Of a stretch of DNA of 64,000 bases, positions 17,256 through 25,182 are shown one piece after another; position 1 is the first letter of the stretch, and each line of letters opens with the position of its first letter. Position numbers and translations under genes: made by a program. Under the pieces are notes generated by a model, which saw nothing but the letters and a program-made list of their open reading frames with translations, was not told the origin of the DNA and searched no databases. Location of the stretch: the NCBI GenBank assembly GCA_016212515.1, contig JACRFZ010000029.1, forward strand, positions 88,634 to 152,633. Reading direction: 5' to 3'. The stretch comes from Candidatus Melainabacteria bacterium (GTDB lineage Bacteria > Cyanobacteriota > Vampirovibrionia > Obscuribacterales > Obscuribacteraceae).

Positions 17256-19463
17256 ATGGCTCCAGGTCCGGACAATCAAATCAACCTGGATGAGCGCAGG
17301 CGCAAGACGGTAACGCGTGTCTGGGGAACGGCAGGCACCAAGCCCGTTGGCGCCAAAGTTCAGGACTTAAAAGAAGGCACCGTAATTGGTGGCGCCTTCC
17401 GCATCATCGCCCCGATTGGACGCGGTGGTATGGGTGTCGTCTATCAGGCCGTTCACCTGTCTCTCAAGCGCGAATGCGCCCTTAAGGTCCTCTCTCCCGA
17501 ACTGGTAAATCAGGTCAACTGGAAGCGCTTCCAGAAAGAAGCCAAGGCTATCGCCTCACTTTCTCATCCTTGCCTGGTGCAGGTTTACGACCTGGGTATT
17601 CATAACTCCCGATTACCTTATTACGCCATGGATTTGCTCAAAGGCAAAGATCTTGAATCGGTGATACATAGCAAGGGCTCACTCAGTCTGCCGGAAGCCA
17701 TTAATATTATGCTCAAGGCTCTGGACGGCTTCGCCTACGCTCACAGAAACGGTGTTATTCACAGAGATATCAAGCCGGCAAATATACTCCTGACGAGAGA
17801 AGTAAACGGTGAAACCGGCGTAAAAATTCTGGACTTCGGCATAGCCAAACTGGCCGGCTTTGATGACGATGAGCCGGATCAAAGCATGACCGCCACCGGT
17901 GAAATCTTCGGCAGCCCCTTTTACATGAGCCCGGAACAGTGCATGGGTGAGCCGGTTGACGCCCGCTCGGACATCTATTCTCTCGGCTGTACTCTCTTTG
18001 AAATGCTAACCGGACAGGTGCCTTTTGAAGCCGCCACTTCTCTGGAAATCGTCATGATGCATCTGGAAGAGTACCCCCCAACCCTTTCCCAGAAAAGTGG
18101 TCGCAACTTCCCAAAATCAATCGAAGCGGTAATGGGCAAGTGCCTGGCCAAGAATCCCGATTTCCGCTACCAGAATGCCAAAGAGCTGGCAATTGACCTG
18201 GAGAGAATCAGTCAGGGCAAAGAAATCCTGCCCGATACCTCCCAAAACGCCGCTCGCTCCCAGAAAGCCATAGACATGGCCAAGAAAGCGGAACGGCAGG
18301 AAGAGGAAGCGGGAAAATCCGCAGCCCCCTGGATCATGGTTTCTCTAGTGCTCTTAACAATGACTTTGACGGTGGGTCTGGCCGTCAGCCTGCTTAAAGA
18401 GCCCAACAAAGCCCAGCCGGAAAAGTCAGTGGATTCCACTTTTCAAAGAGACACGACCTCGCTCAAAACCACGGAAGAAGCGGCCTCTTCCGTCTCTCTC
18501 ATGGACCCGGTGGTCAACCAGCCCGTTCTCACGGACTGGAACAAGCCCTACAGAGTGCCGACCAAAACCGCAGAAGCGGAAATACTCTTTGAGTTCCCGA
18601 ATCAGCGCAGCATCGGCTCTCTCAACTATGCCACCGACGAATGCGCCTTCGACAATGACGCCAAACTCTTGCAACGAGCCAGAGAAGAAGAGCTGACTAT
18701 TCCCCTTGCCGCCAGAGGCACGGTTTCCGTAGATCGGAATCTGCCGTTAGCCTTCAAATTATTACCTTTTGCCGACTCCATGCGCGTACTTTCAGGATTT
18801 TCACCCAACGACCTGACACAACTGGAAATGAGCAATTCGAATCTATCTATCAAAGAAAAATTAGCGCCGCTCTTAAGACTGACAAGCTTAAAGGTGCTTC
18901 TTCTCAAGCACTGCGAACTTACCGATGCCGGGCTGAAAGAATTGGACCGACTCAAGAATCTTAAAAAGCTGGACATCGCGGACAATCCCTGCAGCACAAA
19001 AGCCATTGCCGAACTGAAGCTACTAAAATCGTTGAGAGACCTCAGTTTCAGCACCGATGAAAACTGCGAGCGACTGCTGATTGCCGCCAAGGATAGTACC
19101 AAGCTGGAACGCCTCAGTATCAATGGACCCATGAAAGTAACAAACATAGAGCTTATCGGCGAGATACCCTTCCTCAAGACTCTCAACATATCATCAGCCA
19201 TGATCACGTCAACCCATTTGAAAGAACTGGGCAAACTAGAGAACGTCGAAAAGCTCATTTTGACCAATTGCGTCAGCGACAACGCACACTTGAAAGACTA
19301 TGCCTATCTTGCCAACATGCGCTCTCTCAGGCTGGTAAACCCGGTTGGCTTGCACCTGGTCGGCTGTAAATTCATAAAACGCCAGTTGCCCAAGTGCAAC
19401 ATCACCCTCGAAGAGAAACCACCGGGCGACGGTCCGTCCAGGGTGCTGGAAGTGGAAGACTGA
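17256..19463 (+). CDS. Ser/Thr protein kinase with TM segment and extracytoplasmic LRR domain (2)
   Basis: 735 residues, a paralogue of the kinase just upstream and likely in one operon with it. Kinase motifs: IGRGGMGVVY (from 54), Lys77, HRDIKPANIL with Asp171, DFG Asp193, GSPFYMSPEQ. TM helix about 358-380. The extracytoplasmic part has a short linker, an FP-box (Pro448), a second conserved Pro (483), then LRR-like units such as LTSLKVLLLKHCELTDAGL and LKNLKKLDIADNP up to about 705. All catalytic residues are present, so it should be active. No ribosome binding site is evident before the ATG. Confidence 0.9.
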   Translation: MAPGPDNQINLDERRRKTVTRVWGTAGTKPVGAKVQDLKEGTVIGGAFRIIAPIGRGGMGVVYQAVHLSLKRECALKVLSPELVNQVNWKRFQKEAKAIASLSHPCLVQVYDLGIHNSRLPYYAMDLLKGKDLESVIHSKGSLSLPEAINIMLKALDGFAYAHRNGVIHRDIKPANILLTREVNGETGVKILDFGIAKLAGFDDDEPDQSMTATGEIFGSPFYMSPEQCMGEPVDARSDIYSLGCTLFEMLTGQVPFEAATSLEIVMMHLEEYPPTLSQKSGRNFPKSIEAVMGKCLAKNPDFRYQNAKELAIDLERISQGKEILPDTSQNAARSQKAIDMAKKAERQEEEAGKSAAPWIMVSLVLLTMTLTVGLAVSLLKEPNKAQPEKSVDSTFQRDTTSLKTTEEAASSVSLMDPVVNQPVLTDWNKPYRVPTKTAEAEILFEFPNQRSIGSLNYATDECAFDNDAKLLQRAREEELTIPLAARGTVSVDRNLPLAFKLLPFADSMRVLSGFSPNDLTQLEMSNSNLSIKEKLAPLLRLTSLKVLLLKHCELTDAGLKELDRLKNLKKLDIADNPCSTKAIAELKLLKSLRDLSFSTDENCERLLIAAKDSTKLERLSINGPMKVTNIELIGEIPFLKTLNISSAMITSTHLKELGKLENVEKLILTNCVSDNAHLKDYAYLANMRSLRLVNPVGLHLVGCKFIKRQLPKCNITLEEKPPGDGPSRVLEVED

Positions 19464-19481
19464 GGCGGCCGCTGCGACCAT

Positions 19482-20885
19482 CTAATGCCTGGTGCTATTC
19501 TCAGCCAGTTGGCGCCCGCGCTTCTCGTTTACAAAGAAAATGGCAAATAAGCCGGACAGGAAAAAGCCCAGGGTGGAAAGCAAGGCAAAGCGATAGTTGC
19601 CGCCGCTCAAGGCGGTAATCTGACCATAGCTGATAGGACCCACAACTGCCGCCAATTTGACCGTCAGCCCCCACAAACCAAAAAACTCGGCGGCCTGTCC
19701 GGAGGGAGAAAGCTGACCGACCAGGGCTCTGGCAGCCGCTCCCGTCGCCCCCATTGCCGCACCCATAATGGTGGCGGCCAGCCAGAAGACGACCTTATCA
19801 TGGGCGACAAAGGCCATGGTAATGGCCACAACCCAGAGCAAAAGAGCCAGCATCAAAGTACGCACAGAGCCGATGCGATCTTGCAAAAGCCCCAGAGCAA
19901 ATGCACCGCCGGCGGCGGCTACATTGACAAGCATAATCATGGCGATGGTCTCACTGGTGGAAAAGCCCATTACCTGTCCGGCATACACTGCCGCCATGGC
20001 CACAACTGTGGTAGAACCACAACTAAAGGCAAATAGACTGATCAGGAAGACAAAGAGATCGCGGTAGCGCCTAGCACCACTAATAGTATCACCGACCCGC
20101 TTGAACGACTGCCCGACCACGGCAACCAGGCTGCGCCCGGCCCCGGCTCGCCCCAGGCTGCGTTCCCTCAGCCAGATAAAGGTAGGAGCAGCCGAGATAG
20201 CAAAGACGGCGCTAACGCCAAGCAAGATCATGGGCACATACTGAAAGGCTTGCTGCCCCTGTTTCTGGGCCCAGCTAACGTAAACATGACAGAGTGCCAG
20301 AACGCAGAGACCGCCCACATAGCCAAGGGTCCAACCGAGCGCGGATATCTTACCCATTTTCTCCCGGGGAGCCAGCTCCGGCAAAAAGGCGGCAATCAAA
20401 TACTCGGTGGAGCCGAAAGCAAAACTGGAAACAATGAAGAGCAGCATGGCCGGCAGCACATCACCGCGATGCATAAGCGAAAGCAGGGCCGTCGCCGCCA
20501 CGCAAAGAGCGGTAGCCAGAAAGAGAAGCAACTTCTTGCGCCCGCTGGCATCAGCCAGAGCACCAATCAAAGGGGCGCTCAGAACCACCAGCAAGTTGGA
20601 GACGCCAAGGGCCGTAGTCAGCTTGACTGTGGCGTCAGCAGCACTCATGCCCTGGCAGATAGTACCGACAAAGTACTGATTGAAAATGGCAGTGGTGACC
20701 ACCGTGGTATAGCTGGAATTGGCAAAATCAAACATGGCCCAGGCGAAGATCTCCCGCCGGGGAGCCAACTCCTCCGCTTGAAACCCGACCGCGCCCCCTT
20801 GCAAAGAGCCGCCCTCGACTCCGGCCGAAGCCCCACCGGCTGCCCCGTCCTTCTGCCCGTCTTCAGACTCTTTCCCGCCGGTCAC
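19482..20885 (-). CDS. UMF1-family MFS transporter
   Basis: 467 residues. After a hydrophilic N-terminus of about 45 residues comes FAWAMFDFANSSYTTVV, the signature of the UMF1 (Atg22-like) branch of the major facilitator superfamily. About 11-12 membrane helices follow, with the loop ADASGRKKLLL between helices 2 and 3 and LQDRIGSVRTL in the second half. Substrate unknown; yeast Atg22 exports amino acids from vacuoles, but this cannot be transferred. GTG start supported by AAAGG. It converges with the second kinase gene. Confidence 0.85.
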   Translation of the reverse strand: MTGGKESEDGQKDGAAGGASAGVEGGSLQGGAVGFQAEELAPRREIFAWAMFDFANSSYTTVVTTAIFNQYFVGTICQGMSAADATVKLTTALGVSNLLVVLSAPLIGALADASGRKKLLLFLATALCVAATALLSLMHRGDVLPAMLLFIVSSFAFGSTEYLIAAFLPELAPREKMGKISALGWTLGYVGGLCVLALCHVYVSWAQKQGQQAFQYVPMILLGVSAVFAISAAPTFIWLRERSLGRAGAGRSLVAVVGQSFKRVGDTISGARRYRDLFVFLISLFAFSCGSTTVVAMAAVYAGQVMGFSTSETIAMIMLVNVAAAGGAFALGLLQDRIGSVRTLMLALLLWVVAITMAFVAHDKVVFWLAATIMGAAMGATGAAARALVGQLSPSGQAAEFFGLWGLTVKLAAVVGPISYGQITALSGGNYRFALLSTLGFFLSGLFAIFFVNEKRGRQLAENSTRH

Positions 20886-21035
20886 TCAGCACCTTTTCTC
20901 GAAAGCCGGCATTTAAACCGCTATAGCTTCCCATTACAGATGGGGGTAGAGTAACATTAGCAGAACAAATTTTCTCCCGCCCGAATAGTACTGATCGGTA
21001 AGCTCAATAGACAAGTCTAAAGAAGTGGAAAAACG

Positions 21036-22016
21036 ATGAAGAAACCCCAGCTAATCCTCACCATTCTAGCCCTCAGTTTAACCATAAATGCCGCCCGGGC
21101 TGAGAACAACAAGCTTGACCGGCTAGATGAAACCGCCCAGACAAGCTTTGATCAGGGCGACTTTAAACGAGCCGTGACGAACTGGAACAAGCTTCTGACC
21201 GAACTAGGCAAAGACACCGAGAGCCTGGAAAAGGAAGAACAACTGGCCCGCAAACAAAGAGCGCAAAAAGTGCTACGGGCTCTGGGGCAATGCGCCCTTG
21301 AGCAAAAAGATTATGTCTCCGCCACCGACCTTCTCAACCAGGCCCGCACCGCATCGGTAGAACTGGCGCAGCCCGATCCCAGTTTAGACCAGGCTTTCAC
21401 CAAGCTGAGTGAAAACTACAGAGAAATCGACCCCACCAGCCTGGGACAAGAAGCGGCCAATGCCCTCAAGGAAGTCGGCGCCAGCAAAATCGGTGTGGCC
21501 AAGACAGATGGCGGTGAGCACATCCAGGTCATGCTGGCCGACAAAGTGGTGAAACCGATAAGCGCCAATGGCGTTTCCCATGTAGGCTTCGACAAAGTAG
21601 TTTCTTTCGATTTCAGCGAGACCCCTGACGGCACGGTCAAAATCGACAACATAAGCGGCTTGAAAGCCAAGGTAAAAGTCTGGGTGGATATCATTGCCTC
21701 CAAGCTCACCCTCGATCAAGACCAGAAACCCATGGCCCAGGTCACCGGTGCCAAGATGGGTATGAGCCAGTCGGTTAGCACTCAACTGCCCGATGAAATC
21801 TATCAACCCCTGATCGCCCTGATCAGCCGCGTCAAAAATGTCTTCACACCAGGCGGCATGGCACCGGCCGGCTCACCCCTCGATAATGTAGCGACCGGGC
21901 AGACAGCGCCGGTGGAGAACGGCAGCAACCAGGTTACACCCGCATCTGTTATTGTGCCGGTGGTGAACAGCGGTCAATCTCAGAATAACGAAATGGACGC
22001 GGCACCGGCACAATGA
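21036..22016 (+). CDS. Secreted protein with TPR-like N-terminal half
   Basis: 326 residues. Signal peptide likely cut after ARA (residue 22). Residues 28-125 form helical pairs with TPR-like spacing (TSFDQGDFKRAVTNWNKLL and CALEQKDYVSATDLLNQA). A beta-rich part (residues 145-240) follows with no family I know, then a Pro/Gly/Asn-rich tail. Its stop overlaps the start of the next gene (ATGA), so the two are translationally coupled and probably work together outside the cytoplasm. Confidence 0.7.
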   Translation: MKKPQLILTILALSLTINAARAENNKLDRLDETAQTSFDQGDFKRAVTNWNKLLTELGKDTESLEKEEQLARKQRAQKVLRALGQCALEQKDYVSATDLLNQARTASVELAQPDPSLDQAFTKLSENYREIDPTSLGQEAANALKEVGASKIGVAKTDGGEHIQVMLADKVVKPISANGVSHVGFDKVVSFDFSETPDGTVKIDNISGLKAKVKVWVDIIASKLTLDQDQKPMAQVTGAKMGMSQSVSTQLPDEIYQPLIALISRVKNVFTPGGMAPAGSPLDNVATGQTAPVENGSNQVTPASVIVPVVNSGQSQNNEMDAAPAQ

Positions 22017-22831
22017 CCCGCTCGAGCAACTTGCTTCTAAAATTTCTCAGCCTGGTGTTTTGTGCGACTGTAGCTTGCCCGGCCGGACCGGCCCAGGTAT
22101 CAAATACGGTACCGCCGGAAGAAGAACCGGGCGGCGGACAGGCCCTGCTCGACGACAAGGGCAACCTCTTCATGGAAGAGGTGGAACCGGCAAAGCCCAA
22201 ACCCAAGCCGGCTAAAATTCCCATCGATTTGAGCCGGGTCGGCGTTTCCGTGGACGGCAAAGGGCGCATCATTCCGCTCAAGGATGAAAGCGGTATAGCC
22301 GGCATCAAGCCCTTCCAGAGCAGAATCGAGACTTCTTTCACGGCTCTGCCTCAGCCGGTTTTCTACGCCCCGGTCATAGTTCCCAATTACGGCTACGGTT
22401 ATCCCTCCTACAGCACGGGGCTCATGGCCATGCCCGGCTATTACCCCGGCTTGCAGAGACCGCCGCTGGGCTATTACCAGCCCTATTTGAACCAGGGCTA
22501 CAATCCTTACCCGCTCAATTACGGCGGTCAGAATCCCTACTCAACGCAGTTCTACGGCGGCTACAACCCATCTGTTGTGCCCAACAACGCCTCTTACTTC
22601 AACCCCTATTACAGCCCCTACGCGAATTCCTATTTCAATCCCTACTCAAATCCCTATTTCAATCCGTACCCCTATGGAAATTACTACGGAAGCCCCTATA
22701 CGAATTTTGCCCAGCCGACCGTAGGTCTGAGGCTGGGCAATTTCAATGCTCAACTGTTTGCTGCACCGCGTACCTACGGACAGTATCAATCACGCACCAG
22801 TATGTGGAATGCCTTTAACCTCTCCTTCTGA
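22013..22831 (+). CDS. Secreted Tyr/Asn/Pro-rich protein
   Basis: 272 residues with a signal peptide (LLLKFLSLVFCATVACPAG). After a charged stretch with PAKPKPKPAK and DGKGRIIPLKDE, residues 115-225 are strongly enriched in Tyr, Pro, Asn and Gly, with repeats such as YFNPYSNPYFNPY and YNPYPLNYGG. Such composition is typical of surface, matrix or coat proteins. The start overlaps the upstream stop by four bases. No enzymatic motif is seen. Confidence 0.7.
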   Translation: MTRSSNLLLKFLSLVFCATVACPAGPAQVSNTVPPEEEPGGGQALLDDKGNLFMEEVEPAKPKPKPAKIPIDLSRVGVSVDGKGRIIPLKDESGIAGIKPFQSRIETSFTALPQPVFYAPVIVPNYGYGYPSYSTGLMAMPGYYPGLQRPPLGYYQPYLNQGYNPYPLNYGGQNPYSTQFYGGYNPSVVPNNASYFNPYYSPYANSYFNPYSNPYFNPYPYGNYYGSPYTNFAQPTVGLRLGNFNAQLFAAPRTYGQYQSRTSMWNAFNLSF

Positions 22832-23889
22832 GGTTTTTATCCATTCTGCACATTGTCAAAACAAAACGCGAAAGATTTTCTCTCAAGGTAAGTGCCCAAA
22901 CACAACGACCCTCTAGTCGTCGCAAACGAGCAGGTGAACCCTGGTGAGGCTGCCTGTGCGGCCTGGGTGACTGCTGTCGAGCCTGCTTACTCTTATCGAC
23001 AAAGTGTTCGAAGCGGCGACCTTCCATCTTGTCGCCACGCAAATAAGCCCTGTATCCGGAAGCCAAAATCTTTTCGGAATAACCCGCAAAGAGGTCGGCC
23101 GTGTTGCGCTTCTCCTTCGTTTCCTTCTGAAAATGAGTACCCACGTGAACCGAAATTCTCGGTGAGCTTTTCATATTATCTTGCATCCGTTGCTTGCTGC
23201 CGCCAATAACCAATGGCCTGATACTACAGGCGATGACTTCTATATGTTTCCAGGCACCAGACGCTTGTCACCTCCCGGGCGCTGGTTGCCTAAAAGGGCC
23301 ACTCCAGTTTTCTATCGCTGCCTCCGTGCGAATTGTTAGAGCTGGCACTTAATTTGATACGCCTCCCGCGTATCTTTGCATGTTAGTAGTTTCTTCCGAT
23401 CGACAGTAGAGAGTTCCTTTATTGCTCGTCTATCTGCTTTCTTGTTGCTACAACCTTGCTACATAATGATTTTAGTTTTTCTCTATCCTCCACCCATAAG
23501 CCTCTGATTGCAAATTAGTTTGAGTTACACTTTCTAAGAGGCACCTGTCCGCCCTCCTTTCTCCGGACACGATTGCTTTGATAATCTGGATCGACTCTAC
23601 CTTTCCTCCTCTGACCAGGGGCTGAATTTGCAATTTGCCGCCGCCTCCCAGGCTGGTCTTACTTGCCTGTACAGATATACCGGCAAGAACGTGAAAATCT
23701 CTCAAGCATGCCTCCTTAAAGATGCTCGTTTTTCAGAATAATTTTTGAGGGGGTTAGGCGGACTGCTTATCTACCGGGCAAAAGTGCTTGCTTCCTGTTT
23801 TCCTCACGAACGCCAATTCGTTCGTCCGCCATGTGTACTATTGTCGCCAAAACTTTACACTTGACAAGGTGCTCAGTGGGATTTGTCCC

Positions 23890-23922
23890 ATTAGATCTAA
23901 TGCTTGATCTTATTTAGATCTA
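23890..23922. promoter_or_regulatory. Two TAGATCTA palindromes, possible operator
   Basis: A perfect 12-bp palindrome, ATTAGATCTAAT (23890-23901), and a second TAGATCTA (23915-23922) have centres 23 bp apart, about two helical turns. This spacing suits a dimeric DNA-binding protein binding two sites on one face. A TTGACA lies at 23861-23866, but no matching -10 box is evident. Confidence 0.35.
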
Positions 23923-24129
23923 TATAGGGGGGGGGTGGTACCCCATAGCCCCACCCCAGACAGGGAGACCCCGAGGGAAACACCTCAGAAATTGACCGGC
24001 AGAGGTATGAACCCCAAAAAGCGACGTAGGGCAAAACAGGACAAAACAGGGCTGCAGGGCAGCGGGCAAGAGTAAGAGTAAAGGTTTGGCAGACGATAGC
24101 TTTATGCTTCAGAAGGAGGCGTGGCTTAC

Positions 24130-24157
24130 CGCCGATGGATCATTCGACCCATCGGCG
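24130..24157. repeat. Hairpin with 9-bp perfect stem
   Basis: CGCCGATGG (24130-24138) pairs with CCATCGGCG (24149-24157) around a 10-base loop. No T-run follows on either strand. Role unknown. Confidence 0.5.
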
Positions 24158-24721
24158 ACTCACCATTCCCATCATTGATGAGGGAAGGAAGCAAAGAAAC
24201 GGCTTGGAACGTGGGTTTAAGACTACTTGTGGCATAGTATAGTAGAAGGTGAGAAAGACAGAAAAAAGAGGGAGCCGTAAAGAGCACAGCCTGGAGGGCG
24301 GTGATAAATACGACTCCCAAAAGGGTTAGTGGATGGGCGTTTCAGCCTACGAATCTTCGCTATGAACCATAACGATCGTTACCAGACGGATCAATTGAGA
24401 CCCTCAGATTACAATACCTAAGTTAGGCACGGTCCAGTGTTTGGAGTGAATATTGACAGAGTGCTAGTGAGGCTAAAAGAAACCCGCTGTAACCCATTAG
24501 GTGGCTGGAGAGTGTTACGCATGAAAAACTATCAGTTAAACAGTCCTAAAGAGTCAGACTTATTTTTAATCAAACGCTCTGTCTGCCACCCACACGAATT
24601 GGAAAGCAAGAGGAACTCAGCCAAAGTTGATTTTTGAATTCGAGAGAAAGGATGACAGATAGCAGGCATTTTGCTAAATTGGCAAGTCAGTTTTCAACAA
24701 TTGCCAGTTTCGGAGATAAAG

Positions 24722-25174
24722 ATGTCAGCGTCCAAAAGAAATCAGTCTGCACTAGAACCACAAGGAAAGGAGGCACTAGACACGCTCTCCCGGATAGCGC
24801 AAAACCTAAAGACAGAATCTGCCGAAGACCTTGGTCCGTTTGCCATTCTGGTATTTAAGGACAATTTTGAAATTGCAACATTCACAACTTATTCTGAAGA
24901 TGAAGTTCTTGCGGCAGATGAATTCTTCGAGCAACTAGTAAGTGCTCTAATTGAAGAATTGAAAAGCGGTCGCTACATATACGCTGGTATTTGCACGGAT
25001 TTATCCGGTACCTATGAAGATGGAGAGCGCTTTGGTGCCCTCGGACTTTACCTAGAAAAAAACACTCGCGAAGCTTGGTCTTATGTCCAGCCTTACAAGC
25101 GAAGTAGTGATGGAATCTTAGAAGTGGGCGACTACTGTCCAAGTGACGCAGCCGCCCACGAACCTCTATTCTGA
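24722..25174 (+). CDS. Small acidic protein convergent with the RHS toxin tip
   Basis: 150 residues from ATG 24722, chosen because CGGAG lies seven bases upstream; the longer frame from 24671 lacks a site. The protein is acidic, without signal or TM segment, with mixed alpha/beta pattern (FAILVFKDNFEIATF, FFEQLVSALIEELKSG, YAGICTDLSG). I do not recognise the family. It ends eight bases from the 3' end of the RHS gene on the other strand, just where an immunity gene is often found, though immunity genes usually share the toxin's strand. A cytoplasmic immunity role is a hypothesis only. Confidence 0.65.
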   Translation: MSASKRNQSALEPQGKEALDTLSRIAQNLKTESAEDLGPFAILVFKDNFEIATFTTYSEDEVLAADEFFEQLVSALIEELKSGRYIYAGICTDLSGTYEDGERFGALGLYLEKNTREAWSYVQPYKRSSDGILEVGDYCPSDAAAHEPLF

Positions 25175-25182
25175 AGAAGACG

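Larger units (their letters stand above)
22832..24721. other. 1.9-kb region without a convincing gene
   Basis: Only weak frames are present: 22815-23213 and 23472-23705 on the minus strand have no recognisable domains. The region is compositionally uneven, with a run of nine or more G at 23927. It contains the paired TAGATCTA palindromes at 23890-23922, the 9-bp-stem hairpin at 24130-24157 and a 12-bp palindrome TAACGATCGTTA at 24369-24380. It may be a decayed or regulatory region at the edge of an accessory segment. Confidence 0.5.

Noticed and set aside
22815..23213. Minus-strand ORF of 132 residues
   Set aside because: No domain, no convincing ribosome binding site and an Arg-rich low-complexity end. 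Possibly decayed; not supported as a gene.
23472..23705. Minus-strand ORF of 77 residues
   Set aside because: No recognisable features in a gene-poor, compositionally odd stretch.
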